Origin: Calliphora vicina
Taxonomy: Eukaryota > Arthropoda > Insecta > Diptera > Calliphoridae
Length of the DNA: 64,000 nt
Assembly: GCF_958450345.1 (NCBI RefSeq)
Contig: NC_088783.1
Coordinates: 27,965,701 to 28,029,700 of the forward strand
Direction of reading: 5' to 3'
A program made the position numbers and the translations under genes. Below the pieces are notes generated by a model. The model did not search any database. It was not told where the DNA came from and saw nothing but the letters and a program-made list of their open reading frames with translations. Position 1 is the first letter of the stretch. Every line of letters starts with the position of its first letter. Of the stretch, positions 1 to 12,028 are shown piece by piece.

Positions 1-1305
1 ATTGACTATTTTTCAAAAGTATTTATAACTTTTGACAATTAAAAATTTATGGCATACTTTATTGAAAAATATGACAAAAAATATTTTTTATTGAATTTTT
101 GCATAGATACAAATTTTTCGAATTGAAATAAAATATTTATTTATGAATAGTTTTTAATTAAATTTCACAGTTATGTAAAACGGAAAAATAAAAACGAATT
201 TTGAAATTTATTATCAGCAATTCCCAAAAAAGTGTTGAAAAATCCCAAAAATGGAAATTTTTAATTTTTTGGCTATAATATCAATACCAGGGTCGGAGTT
301 ATCGGAATACTTTACAAAATAATTAAAAGCATATTGGGCCATCTAAAATCGGTTATTATATTTTGATATCGGATATGCGATTTGAGAATTTTTGCCCTAA
401 ATTTTAATTTTACATAAAAAATGGCATGGTAACAAAAATTTTTAATTTTTTTTCATTTAGAATATTTTATGAAAACTTAGCTTTCAGAAAGAATAAATTC
501 CTTATACACCCTCTTAGAAATTTTTTGCGATAACTTAAAAAGAAAAAAAGTTATTTTTTCCCAAAAAATTAGCGAAAAATCGGCTTTTTAAAAATTTTTA
601 AATTCAAATGCATATAACTTTGGACTTAGTCATTATTTTTAAACAGTTCTTTTCTTATTTGACACATACGTATGTTGTTAGTCCTATGAAGAAAAACTGG
701 AAAAACCCGGAAAATATTTGGATACGCTGTTATCAAAAAACTGAAGTAGATTGGGAAAAAATGTTGAAAATTTAACTTTCAAATGCGAATATCTCCTAAG
801 CTATAAAAGACAATTGGTAGATACGACTAGGTCTTTTGTAGCACTCAAAAGAGATTTTATGTGTGTAATTTTTTTGAAATCGGAACACAAACGAAGAAAT
901 AGGATCATGTTAAAAATGTAATATACCCGAGGTGTCCTACTTTGAGGACTCTTGGTTGCAACCCTGATGGGCAAATGAGGTCCACGTTCAGAACTTGAAC
1001 TCGAGAATACTTCTTCTTTGCGCATGTGAAATTTCATTCAAATCAATCTAACCATTTGGAAGTTACAGATTTATTTACCTCTTTTTTTCTATACCACTAT
1101 ATGTCGCTTACCATAAAATTCGATTACTGTAAAATGTAAACATTAACTTACGATAAAATCTTACCCCCTATAATTTTGAAGTTATTAACAATTTTGATAT
1201 TCTGAGAACGCTAAAACATCAGTCGGACCATAACATTTGAATTTTAGCAATAAAAAAAATTTAGAAAATGTCGCTTACGATAATTTGGCGCTAAGGGCTC
1301 GATAT
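1..1305 (+). mobile_element. Family T repeat, 3' part (cut by window start)
   Basis: Positions 1-730 and 1080-1305 closely match 57925-58695 and 58697-58905, so this is a second copy of the same roughly 1.1-kb or longer element. The right end, 1271-1305, reads TCGCTTACGATAATTTGGCG followed by CTAAGGGCTCGATAT. The same terminus occurs at 58905, 59078 and, diverged, at 32286. Positions 731-1079 are absent from the other copy, so one copy has an insertion or the other a deletion. I see no coding capacity. The left end lies outside the window. Family assignment by shared termini is inference. Confidence 0.7.
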
Positions 1306-1656
1306 GTTGCTCTTAGTTTATGGTTACCTCAACCATTTTTTTTCTCTGCTTGTGTATGTATGCACAGTGTGTATATATGCACCTGCAAAAATCTCCAATA
1401 TCTTACTCATCAACTTTTTGTCAGTGTAAATATCAAACGTTGACCCACCTGATTAGGATTTTTATCTAGGGAATTCCAGATGTATTTATTTACAATTTTT
1501 TACGAATTTAATCATAATAAATTTTTTGAGTTCAAATCCATTACAAAATAGCTTAAAAAATGTATTGAATGATTAAATGATCAAAAAAGGTCGGCAAATT
1601 AAAAATCCTACCTGTTATCTGAATAGGCTCCATACATTGTAATGTTAACTTACATA
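1306..1656. other. Unassigned AT-rich spacer
   Basis: AT-rich sequence with no repeat partner or coding signal that I can see. It ends at the TA that flanks mariner copy A. Confidence 0.4.
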
Positions 1657-2440
1657 TTGGGTGTATGAATTAAAAATGCGGGTTTTTTTAAATGTTTAGC
1701 TTTTATTTCGAAACATTTTTACAATACAAATTTACTCAAAGTATTGGCCATTGTTAGCTATGACCATTTTCCATTTTCTGCCAACGTATTGAATTCGATC
1801 CAAAAGAACTGCTCATATTTTGAGGCCGAGAAGGAATCAACCCAATATCGTATACTCTGTTCCAAAGTGCAGCGTATCTTAGAAAGAGCGTTCTGCATCG
1901 ATCGAAACGAATAGTAGTCGGAAGGGGCAAGAAGGGTGAGGCAAAACTTCACAACCACTTCATTCTAAATACAGGTATTGCAACTTGAGTCAGAGCATTG
2001 TCATGATGTAATATTACGGTTTCATGTCTTACCGCATATTCTGGGCGTTTTTCGGCAAATGCTCGCTTCAAACAAATTATTTGCATTCGGTACCGGTTAC
2101 CGGTGATGGTATGGTCAGATTTCTGCAGCTTATAATAGATGGAACCCTTTTCTTTTCGTTCAAGCATAATTTGGGACATGCAAAATAGTATTTCTTGGTC
2201 TCGCCGCTTCAATTCTCATTTTGGATGAATTCTGTTGCTTGAGTAACTCCCAATAATTTTGAATGTTCTTGTTGAATTTGACGGTAATCTTCATGGAGTA
2301 ATGCCTCCAATTCATGGTCTTCAAACTGGGCTGTCTTCCGTGTCAAAATCACCACTTCTGAACAGAACATACCCTCTGTCTCATGTTGGATCGATCGAAC
2401 ACATTCACCATAAGCTTTGGTGAGCAATCGGTGTGATTCA
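1657..2440 (-). mobile_element. Mariner transposon copy A, broken transposase
   Basis: Remnant of a mariner (IS630/Tc1/mariner) element on the minus strand. The 3' inverted repeat begins at 1657 with TTGGGTGTATGAATT, just after a TA. Transposase pieces lie in different frames: the helix-turn-helix region around 2209-2427 (AYGECV, HEDYRQIQQEHSKLL), the HHDN motif holding the second catalytic Asp around 2000, and the third-Asp block LAPSDYYSFRSMQNA around 1900. The block with the first catalytic Asp (GDEKW in other copies) is deleted, and frameshifts separate the rest. The 5' end is truncated near 2440. It cannot make active transposase. Confidence 0.9.
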
Positions 2441-5130
2441 GCTCCACTGAGGATGTAAATCCGTCTGAAATTTCGTAATTTGTCTGCATATTTACATCAC
2501 TTATGTACATAGAATAATTAATATAGAAAATAAAACTGCAATATTAAATTCATATATTTACTAAATATTTTTTTCTTTAATCGTTTCAGATTTAAACCCC
2601 TGCTCAACCATAATAAGGGTAAGTGTAACATGCCACTAGATAAGTTATTTGTTATTTTTTCTATACACTTCATCATCATCACGTTTACGCTTTATTAGTT
2701 TTTATTTTCATTTATTCATTTATATTAAATAGTGAAAATATTTAATTAAAATCTGCTTAAATATGACGTACTAAAAACTAATGAATTTTATGAATTCTCA
2801 TATTCATTAAATAAAACGTATGAGAAAATGAGTGGAAAAACTTTATCTTTTACATTCATACCCATCCATATTCATAATTCTTCTTTATTATTTTTTTGTT
2901 TATTTTTTTCTAATTTAAGCATTAGAGTATTTTGTTATAATATTTTTGTTTTCAATCTTTATATATATGTTTTTTTTTTGGTTTGTGCTCTAAATTCTCA
3001 TGTCCAGTGGGATAAAGTAATTCGATTGGTTTTGTGTATGTAGAAAGGATATTATTATGGTGTGGCCTTTTGGCCAAGCTGTTTTACTCTTCAATTGCTG
3101 CCGAACCATTCTACTGCAAAATCGAAAAACAAAACGAATCGTATCGTAACGAAACGAAAGGATGGTGTTGAAATGAAGAAACTTTAATGAGTTTTCTCGT
3201 TTGTAACCACAAAAACCACTAAACCGGAATATAACATAAAGTTTTTTTCCAGAACTCTTCTTCCTACTTTCTCTTGTTGTTGTCGTCATCGTCCTGTTTT
3301 TCTTCATTTTTGCATCTGATTTTTGTTTTTGTTCATTTCATTTATTTTTTTGCCTACAAAAAATTATTGGTTACTTGCAACACGTTGTGTTTTTGTTTCA
3401 TTTTGTCCATGTTTTCATCGTTTGTTTTTTTTGTTTTCTTTATTACTGGTTTTGTTTTTACTGTAGTCGTATATCATTTCTTTGAGTGTAGGGTTGAATT
3501 TTTGGAGTATTACGGCTTTAAATGTGACAGAAAAATTATTTTTCATATAAATTTCATTCGATATATCCAATCATAGATTTGTATATCACGGGCTTATTTG
3601 CAAAATACCAAAATGCCTTTCAATAACACATGAAAATTATAAAATTGTGGAGGTGATGTGAACTGGTCACCGAGATCGTGCGATTTGAATCCGTGTTGAC
3701 CTTTATGCGAATAAGCCACAAACCACAGCGGCCCTCAAAGCCAACATAACCCATGGCATCGGTCAAATTTAGCCTGATATATGTGCCGCAGTCATGGAAA
3801 ATTGGATAATGTTATATTCCTTAAATAATGACATCGAAGTCCTTTCAAACAAATAAAATATTTCGATGTTAGCTCACACTCACTTTGATTTATTTAAATT
3901 GAAAGATTGGAAGCACTTAATAAAATACCCTTTATATATTTGACTTGTGAAGTCCAGAAATACAAATACTTTATTTAAGGTCTCCCTTTAATTTCATTTT
4001 GTAGGTCATTTCAAATTCGTCGTAGTTGTATTTATTTAAAGTTTCAACATTTTATACCATTTTCTTTTTTGTTGCTAAAAACCAGCAAGTAACTTTGAAA
4101 AAAGTGAATAATATGCAAGTAAATTTCTGGTAAAATTTGTTAGCCTAGAAATAGCACATACAATGTTATAATATATACTTACATACCTACATATTTGGTT
4201 ATAAGATCCCAACCAATCAAGTGTGAAACATTGGAAAAACAGGCTGGTTACAAATTAGAAAGCATAAAACAATAATGATAGAAACAAAAAATAAAAAAAA
4301 ACGAAAGACAAGAAATGAAGAGCAAGTTTTTGAAAAAACTTTAAACTAGTTAAGTGTAGTCAAGTTATTTTAACTTTTGGAATTTTCCTCCCTCCTGCCA
4401 TCTCTACCGCTTTTTTTGCTGAGTCAAAGTCAAAAGCCTGGTCATGACTGATTTTTTTGTTTTCTTTTTCTGTTCAGTTAACAAGTGGCAAAGAATTTCA
4501 GCCAAAAACATAAATTAATTATAAAATGAAAACATGTCTAATATTTTGACATGATCTCTCTTTTCCTGTTAAAACATATGCATATTCATTCCCACATCCA
4601 AATATTTTACAAGTGGTCAAAAAAAGCTAAAAATTACTTCAACTTGTTTTTGTTTTTTTAAGAGTTTTTGCTGGTTGTAAAGACAAATGTTTCTTTAACC
4701 TCTTGTTTTAATTACATTAGACTACTCACACAAAGTTTATAATGTTCGTTGTTGGTTTCGTTTTGTTTTACTTTGCTTTGTCTTGTTTTCCTTTTCATTA
4801 TACTGGCGGCAATTTGTTAAAATTTAAACTGAAATTAAAATGTCTTATGATGGCCAGTAATAAAATGTATGGATAAATCGTTAAAATATATGCAAACAAT
4901 TATTTAATATGTGTAACGACCTGCCGAAGATTAAGGATGTGGCCGAAGGTGGAGTTTATGTTTATTTTTGTTTTTGATTGAATGGTCAGAGTACTGATTT
5001 GGCTGAGCCGTAAATTATATGAAGCAAATATGTATTAAAATCTTAATAAATAAATTTAACAAAAAATTGTCAAACATTATATTAAAAAATGTCTTAATTT
5101 TTATTTGTTAGTAATTGTTGTTGTTTCATA
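2441..5130. other. Unique AT-rich DNA, possibly intronic
   Basis: No transposon similarity seen. T-rich and TTG-rich stretches at 2820-3580 generate long but low-complexity open frames. The region holds the candidate microexon at 2590-2618. Otherwise I see only short homopolymer runs. Confidence 0.4.
2590..2618 (+). other. Candidate 29-nt microexon
   Basis: A pyrimidine-rich acceptor ending TCGTTTCAG at 2589 is followed by 29 bases and then a consensus donor GTAAGT at 2619. A branch-point-like TTTACTAAAT lies about 30 bases upstream. The 29 bases are open in two of three frames (FKPLLNHNK or LNPCSTIIR). This could be a microexon in a very long intron, which is common in fly neural genes, but chance pairing of splice motifs in 64 kb is quite possible. 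Confidence 0.25.
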
Positions 5131-5386
5131 AGAAAATTGGCCTGGAAAATATATTTGTCATAATGTCCTACTATTTCACAATGGTTTCCAAATGTGGTTA
5201 TTGTCTTTCAAGAAAAATTTTTTCAGTAAATAATGCTACTCTGTATGCTATGTTTATTGTGTTATCGTCAACAACCAGCAGAGACCTGCGCCGCACTCCT
5301 AAGAGTCGGGTAAGCTGAGCCGCCGAGTCGTGAAATATTAGGACATTATGACATGATAGGAGACCTTGTGAATTGACCAATTTTCG
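5131..5386. mobile_element. MITE family M, copy 1
   Basis: Short element with imperfect long inverted ends. The inner arms TGTCATAATGTCCTA (from 5156) and its complement ending 5353 are nearly perfect over 24 bp. The outer arm, GAAAATTGGTC-like, is more degraded on the left. The core (5240-5330, containing GCTACTCTGTATGCTATG) is shared with 13979-14189. No coding capacity and no clear target duplication. Confidence 0.7.
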
Positions 5387-6235
5387 TACTCTTAGTGACT
5401 TTTAATGAAATTTTCTATTTATCCCTATTAACACAAAGTCTGGTTATGTGTAAACTAATAAATCGTCCCCTTAATAAAACAATAGTGTATAATTTTTTTG
5501 CCATTTCGAAATAATTAAGTTTGAAATTTTTTTGTTAGTAGACGTCTAGAACAAAAGTAATATTTCAATTAATCTTTTGACCCACTTTGTGGAAGTAGAA
5601 TTTCATCCAATTTTGACCACATATAGAAACAGTTATGTAGATTCTTATTATGCAATAAAAAACAAGTAAGAAAGTATGGTCGGTCAAGCCCGACCATATA
5701 ATACCCTACACCAAGTAAATGAGTAAAAATATTTTTCTTTTAAAATATCAATAATTTATATTTTTGAGTGATTTTTCGAAGGGGCCTTATATGGAAGCTA
5801 TGATCAATTATGGACCGATCACCATAAAATTAGGTCGTGTGATTTATGTCTATATGAAAGTTATTTATGTTGAATTTTGTGTGTATACCAACATTTTTAA
5901 GTGATTTATGCACGTTAAAGTGATTTTCGGAAGCGGGTCTATATGGGAGCTATGACTAATTATGGACCGATCGTAACAAAATTTGGTGACATGAATTTTG
6001 TATATATAAAACTTATTTGGAGCGAAATTTGTGTAGATACATAGATAAATTATACATTTATGACCGATAAAGTCCAATTTCGAGGGGACATTTGTATGGG
6101 GGCTAGGTGAAATAATGGACCGATTTCAGCCAGTTTCAATAGGCTTGGTCCTTGGGCCGAAAAAGTAATATGTACCAAATTTGATCGAAATATCTTCAAA
6201 ATTACGACCTGTACTCTGCGCACAAGGTTTACATG

Positions 6236-6298
6236 GACAGCCAGCCAGCCAGCCAGCCAACCAGCCAACCAGACGGACGGACGGACGGACGGACGGAC
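6236..6298. repeat. CAGC/GGAC microsatellite inside R1
   Basis: Tandem AGCC units pass into ACGG units. The same run occurs shorter at 17648-17697, and remnants are present in the other R1 copies, so it is a structural part of the repeat. It gives spurious PSVRPSV/GWLAGWLA open frames on the minus strand. Confidence 0.9.
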
Positions 6299-6307
6299 AT
6301 CGTTTAA

Positions 6308-6574
6308 CCTTCGCTTTACCAATACCCACCCGGGTGACCACTCGATTTTTGTTAGCTTAATAATTTTTTTCATTTTGTTTCGATTTAAATAAAATTTAGA
6401 CTCAATGAACAAATTTTAGAGTTCTATATTATTTAATAAAAACATTTTAAACATTTTATAAGGTTTTTTCGATTTTTTTAAATTTTGTTCGTCGGATATA
6501 TGTATAGAAGTGCAGTATCACCCGGGTGGGTATTGGTAAACCACGTACATAAAAAACCTTTGGTAAAGCGAAGG
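6308..6574. mobile_element. piggyBac-like MITE, TTAA duplication
   Basis: A 267-bp insertion in R1, shown by comparison with 17695-17710, where the sequence is uninterrupted. Both flanks are TTAA (6304-6307 and 6575-6578). The ends are perfect 15-bp inverted repeats CCTTCGCTTTACCAA. An inner inverted repeat TACCCACCCGGGTGA (extended 6317-6337 and 6518-6538) abuts the left end but sits about 21 bases inside the right end. TTAA targets and an asymmetric spacer between terminal and inner repeats are typical of piggyBac elements. No coding capacity. Confidence 0.9.
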
Positions 6575-6706
6575 TTAATCGACTCAGAAAGTGATTCTAA
6601 GTCGATCGGTATACTTTAAGGTGGGTGTTAGACTAATATTTTTGGGCGTTACAAACATCTGCACAAACGCATAATACCCTCCCCACTATGGTGGTGTAGG
6701 GTATAA

Positions 6707-8715
6707 ATAGTGGTGTATATACACTATTGTTTTATTGAGGGGACGAAATAATTAAAATAAAATTTGTATGAAAAGTGTCAATTTAGCTTTAGGTTTAAAC
6801 ATAATTATACATTTTGATAATGGGGGATAGTATTTATTGTTACCATTTGATTTTGTTGATGTTATAATGTCGCGTTCTTGTACCTGAATCGTCTTTTCTT
6901 ATCTTGTTTGTAATTTAAATCAAAATTGAGTGTCTTTATAGAAAAAACTTACTGCTGATAGTAATCATAGTGTTTATTTTGATTTTAAAATTTTGTCTCG
7001 TTCGCTATCGTAAGTATATATTTTATTTTCGAAAATAAGGAGGAAGCAATAATTCAAAGAACAAACAGAGCTCGATAAACTATAATTTTTAAATTTTGTT
7101 CTTGTTTTAATGTCGCGTCTTATATCATTTGTTATCAGTATTATGCCATTGTTTTAAACAAGTTGCTGAACATTTTAATTCAAATCAAAATGTAGACTTG
7201 AATTATAAAAGATTTCTGCATATTTAATAATAACACTTGGTTTCCAAAGTATTTTAAAATACCTATTTAAATGGGTAAAACATTTTCCGTAAAAAGAAGG
7301 TAAGTAACAATGTGGTACTCGGCACAAATTAAAAGAGATCCCTTAAAGTATAAATAATATTGTGATAAAGCAACTGAGAAGATACCGTGAAAACTATCGA
7401 AAACAAATATCAAGCTGCTGGAAGAAAAAATGGTGTATACGGCAAGTTTTACTATAGAAAAAATAATGTGAAAGAAAAATAGATATTTGATCTTTTTACC
7501 TGCAAGAAAAAACAGTGGTTGTGGACTTAGTTAAACAGTGAAAGTAATTGGCATTATGCAAAATATATATCGAACCAATAAATACAAAAGTAATAATAAA
7601 TGCGTAGCACTTGTTAAAATTAAATAACTCAATGTCGCGTGATAAATCATAATAAAATTTATAAAAAAATGGGAAGCAACAATATTCTACTTTAGTTAAT
7701 AAAACTTAATTAATATATTATGTAATAAATCGCAGAATTTAGCATTTTCCTTAATTCAGTCGAAAATACATTTAATTTGTTGACTCGTTTTTGAACCCAG
7801 ATTTATTTTTAATATATAGAAAGTAGGATTCCTACGCGGGAAAAATTTCCGTGAAATGTCTGTCGAGAATTTGCGGGAGTTACTTTGTATGTTTTCTACT
7901 TAAAGTTACAATATTCAGATTCGTTGCGATGGCCATATGTTTTGCTAATTGCATTACACTATTATATCCGTAGATTTTTTTGGTTTTAGCAGTTAGTTAG
8001 TTGGCAAAGTAGCATTACTGTTGAAATTACCGAATTTTTTCACTCAAATCGAGCCACAGTAGAAAAGAATGAATCAAATTTAAATGTCATGCCCTTAAAA
8101 TAATTATTATGGTGGCTACAACCTTCAACATTATAACTTTTAAGGATATTCACATTTAGAGAAAATAATAACAGTGGTTTAAATTTGTTTATCTACAATC
8201 TGATTTGAAAAATATTCATTTCGAAACTAACTACACATGTCTTTCAGTTTACCATAATCGAAATTCTTAAGTTTTTTAATTAAACAAAGAATTTATTGTT
8301 TTTATAGCCATTAAAACTACCGATGAAATGCCAGGAAATTACGGGAATTGGAAGTAACAAAACGACATGCAGTAAACATAGTCTTACTAAAATGTTATCG
8401 ATAAATGGAATCAAGAAACTTTATTGTAATGATTTCTATATTTTTGTCACATTAAAGGCGTATGAATGTCGCGTTCTTGATTGTATAAATGTCTATATGT
8501 AAATTTTTATGAAGTTACCTACATATATTTTAGAATAGATGGTTGTATCCTTCTAAATTACTCAACACTGTAATAAAATGTTCTATTTATTGTCGCGTTC
8601 ATATTTATTGCTAATATATTGGATACAAAACTTAACTGGCTACTAAAATTCAACTTACTATGCCTCGACTCCGATTGTGAATTGGGCTAATGTGTTGCCT
8701 TATTTTTTTGTGGTG
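6707..8715. repeat. Region with five TGTCGCGT motifs
   Basis: Otherwise AT-rich sequence in which TGTCGCGT, usually AATGTCGCGT, occurs at 6868, 7111, 7633, 8467 and 8591, all on the same strand. The same word (complemented) recurs at 36105, 37007 and 42992 in segments that also resemble each other. It is probably the interior of a degraded transposon with repeated binding sites, but I cannot define its ends. Confidence 0.5.
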
Positions 8716-8723
8716 GTTACTAT

Positions 8724-9441
8724 TAGGGTTCTATAGCTGAAACAAAAAGTCGACTTTCCGACATTTCGACTTTTTCCGTTTTTTAAAAAATCGAACTTTC
8801 GACTTCTTTCGTTTTTAAAAAGTCGACTTTTCGAACTTTCGACTTTTGGTAATTTATAAAAGTCGACTTTTCGAACTTTCGACTTTTTAGTTAAATCGAC
8901 TTTTTTCGACTATTCGACTTTTTTCGACTATTTTCGACTTTTTTAGACTATTTTCGACTTTCCGACTATTTTCGAGTTTTTTCAACTTTTTACCATTTCT
9001 TGTAACAAATACATAGTTTCTACATTTATTGATGCGCCTTTTGTAATGGTTAGCAATAAAAATTAAATTTATCAAGGCGATAATAGGTAGAAGAATGTTG
9101 TGTAGAAAAAAGCTTTAATTTATAAACATTTATTTATTATTTATATTAGCATACACTACAAAAAATGCAATTGTACCAAATTGCAATAGTTTTAGTATAA
9201 TGTTGCAATTAACAATTTTTTTTAACAATCTAAAAGTCGACTTTTATCGACTATTCTACTTTTTTCGACTTTTATCGACTATTTTCGACTTTTATCGACT
9301 ATTATCGACTATTCGACTTTTTTCGACTTGAGATAACATTATCGATTGTTCGACTTTTTTCCGACCAAAAAGTCGATTTCGACTTTTCGACTTTTTTCAG
9401 CAAAAAGTCGATTGTTCGAACAATCGACTTATAGAACTCTA
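8724..9441. mobile_element. hAT-like element a, non-autonomous
   Basis: 718 bp flanked by the exact 8-bp direct repeat GTTACTAT (8716-8723 and 9442-9449). Terminal inverted repeat TAGGGTTCTATA on the left, TAGAGTTCTATA on the complement of the right. Both ends are filled with repeated GTCGACTTTT / TTTTTCGACTATT words in both orientations. The 8-bp duplication and T/CAG-type ends fit the hAT superfamily. There is no transposase; the middle (9000-9220) is plain AT-rich DNA. The 62-codon minus-strand frame here is a by-product of the repeats. Confidence 0.85.
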
Positions 9442-9684
9442 GTTACTATTGTTCACTATTACTACATCGAAACATTTCGGGATAAGGCGTTAAAGAGACT
9501 TTTTCTTCTGATATGATTGATTTTTTGGTGGTTTTAACCTTTGAATTTTTCATGTTTATTGAAAAATGTTAGAAATCAGTAGGTTTTCAATGGTACTAAT
9601 ATATCGTAACATAAATGTAGTTGCTAATTTCTTAATTTTGTTCTGTTTATATTTGGAAAACTCACCTGAAATTTAGGTTAAATT

Positions 9685-9957
9685 TTTCGACTCTCTTCGA
9701 ATATTAATAGTCTACTTTTGAAAAGTTGTTTTTTTACTGATTTCGTATCCTGTCTTTGAATATTCGACTTTTCAAATTTTGCTTACTTGACTTTTTCTAA
9801 TCGACTTTTATCCTATTTTAATGAAAAAATTCATTACTGCTAGATTTATTTATCATTCTCGTTTTAATTTTAGCAATAAGTATGCAAATATTGGCATTTT
9901 GACTTTATGACTATTTTCAGTTATTCGACTTTTTTCGATTCAATTTATGGAACCCTG
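9685..9957. mobile_element. Degenerate relative of hAT-like element a
   Basis: Scattered TTCGACTTTT and CGACTATTTT words and a right end ATGGAACCCTGAG, whose complement resembles the TAGGGTTCTATA terminus, suggest an older decayed copy. No target duplication can be seen. Confidence 0.45.
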
Positions 9958-12020
9958 AGATTTCTAGTTGCGCATACATTATCTATCAAAATGTACTTAG
10001 TATTCTCACTGTTTTTTTTATCCTTTTTACCATGATTTCTAATATACCTAAAACAAATTTACCATTTATGCTTAATTACTAAAATGTAAGTGTCAATTGT
10101 TAGCAAGTTGTCCACAAAATATGTTTCTTTGTTAAATTTCAAAACTGACATTATTATTTTTTTTTCATTTAAAGCCAATTAATCGGTCGTACACTTGAAA
10201 AATAGCGAAGAAAAAACTAAAATAAAGACAGCAACAAAAAGTATCGTTTGGCCCACAGCTGCACTTAACACAAAGTAATCAAAAAGTTTTGTTATATTGT
10301 GGTTAAAGTCATCATCAACCACCCCAACGTCGTCATCAAGCACATCATGGTTGTCATGATCATCATACTCGTCATCGTCGTCATCATCATTGTGCGGGAG
10401 TACATCAGCAACAACTGAACACTAACTAAAACTAACTGTCTGTCTGTCTGGCATACAAAACACATGAAATGTTGACGACACTAAAACTGGCTGCTAAAAG
10501 TCGCGAATGTGTGAGAATGTCATAAAAAAGCTAAAACTAAGTTTACGTACGTAGTTCTAGTCGATGTGTAGCTATTTGCTCTTTATTTTTTCAACTAAAT
10601 ATTTTTCGTTTTGCGTTATAAAGTTAAAATTTTCTATGACTTTTTCCAAAGTAAAATAAAAGTAAAAAAAATCCAACAAAAAGAATCATTTACTCAGTTT
10701 TATGTGTCGGTGGTATTCGTTGTTGTTGTAGTTTTTGCTTGTATTGTGTGTGCGATTGTGTGTTTATGTTGCAAACTGGTCATTTGTATTGTGCTGCATT
10801 GTTAAAACAAAACAAAAAAAAAAGAAAGAATAGCAATGGAAGCAGTGTATCGCAACTGGAAACTTGGTAAATGACAAAATTCACATTAATGTTTTGGTCA
10901 AGTTTGTCATTAGTAAAGTTGTTAGAAAAACAAAAAACCTTGAACAAAAAAAGTGGTGACCAAAAGTGTACGGAAATTAAAGTGATGTTTTGTTTTTGTG
11001 TGAGTTTGGCGTGCAGTTATTTGATTATATTAAAATCGATTAATGATGATGATGGTCATCGCCACAAGGCGTGCGTATGATTAATACAGTGGAGACATGT
11101 GGCATACACAACGTATGAGTAATGTTAGTTTACATAAAACTTTGGAATAATTGTTGGTATTTAGTTAAGGGTTTAAGGTCTATGAAAACTGTAATATTGC
11201 AGTTTTTGAAGCTAAATATTTTTATAATATAAGTTCTAATAGAATTTTTCGGCACGCTATCATACATATGATCAGAGTTAAGTATAATTAATAAAGAATT
11301 ATATTTATGTAGTTCTTAAAATAACTGGTTCACATGGACAAGTGTCTCCAAGTCACCAGTTTTGGTGACTTTTTGGTGACATTGTCGACGAAGCGTCTAC
11401 ATTTTTATACTTTTCTTTGATGAGAAAGAAAAAAGGAAAAATTAAATTTGAACGCGGCTCTTTCAACTGTTATGAATTCGTACTTTTGCATGTGCAGTTT
11501 TATTATCGATATCTACTTCAGAAAAGTATCAAAAGTGTAGAATAGAATTACTAAACTATACTAGTGAGTCTCTGGTTCCAATGGAAGTACCTAGTCGTAA
11601 TAGTAATTTTGTCAGTAGTAGACTTCCAATGACACGCACATGTTAAATGTCTATAGTAAAAAGCATTGCCAGGGTTATAGTTAGTTCATTGAACGCATAT
11701 TTTTGCAGTACAGAGGAAATACAATTAGTTACTTTATACATCCCAGGTAACCTAGCGTGAAGACAATTGTCACTTAAGTGTTCCGAAGTATTCTAGATTG
11801 TAGTCACTTTAAAAGTTTTGTAAGTTATTCGTACAAATTGGTTTTACACAAATTGTGTTGATATAATTCTCAAACAGTTTATTTTTGCTTAAGTATACTG
11901 ATATTCCATTTAGCATAGTGTGATGTCAATAGTCACTTTAATGTATCTTAGTAACCTATAGTGAAGTCACTTTTAAACGTTGAAATAACGAGTTATGTAG
12001 CTGGTCAAGTAACAAGTTAG
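9958..12020. other. Unique DNA with microsatellites
   Basis: Mostly AT-rich. A (CAT/CGT)n trinucleotide tract lies at 10309-10390, and TTG-rich sequence at 10710-10800. From about 11330 onward short words such as AGTCACTTT, GTAGCTAG and GTAACTAG recur; they continue after the hAT-like insertion at 13385-13560. No coding signal that I trust. Confidence 0.4.
10309..10390. repeat. Imperfect (CAT/CGT)n microsatellite
   Basis: Repeated ATC/GTC triplets, interrupted. Coding appearance is a by-product of the triplet period. Confidence 0.8.
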
Positions 12021-12028
12021 GTAGCTAG

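Larger units (their letters stand above)
5664..6706 (+). mobile_element. R1 dispersed repeat, copy 1 (carries a nested MITE)
   Basis: Starts AAGTAAGAAAGTATGGTCGG, contains a GGTCGG/CCGACC hairpin, then ATACCCTACACC, and ends GGTGGTGTAGGGTAT, so the first and last ATACCCTACACC form an inverted pair. Inside are two related units of roughly 160 bp, each with TATGGGAGCTATGAC and TTATGGACCGATC, then a CAGC/GGAC microsatellite at about 6236-6298. Other copies are at 14605 (inverted), 17075, 30406, 47125 and a diverged inverted one at 62853. Similar sequences are widespread in flies. The superfamily is not clear to me. This copy was interrupted by the element at 6308-6574. Confidence 0.85.

Noticed and set aside
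3274..3576. 100-codon plus-strand frame, rich in Phe and Leu
   Set aside because: T-rich low-complexity DNA; overlapping frame on the other strand is as long; no start context, domain or repeat partner.
6050..6412. 120-codon minus-strand frame with PSVRPSV and GWLAGWLA
   Set aside because: Translation of the R1 GGAC/CAGC microsatellite plus the nested MITE.
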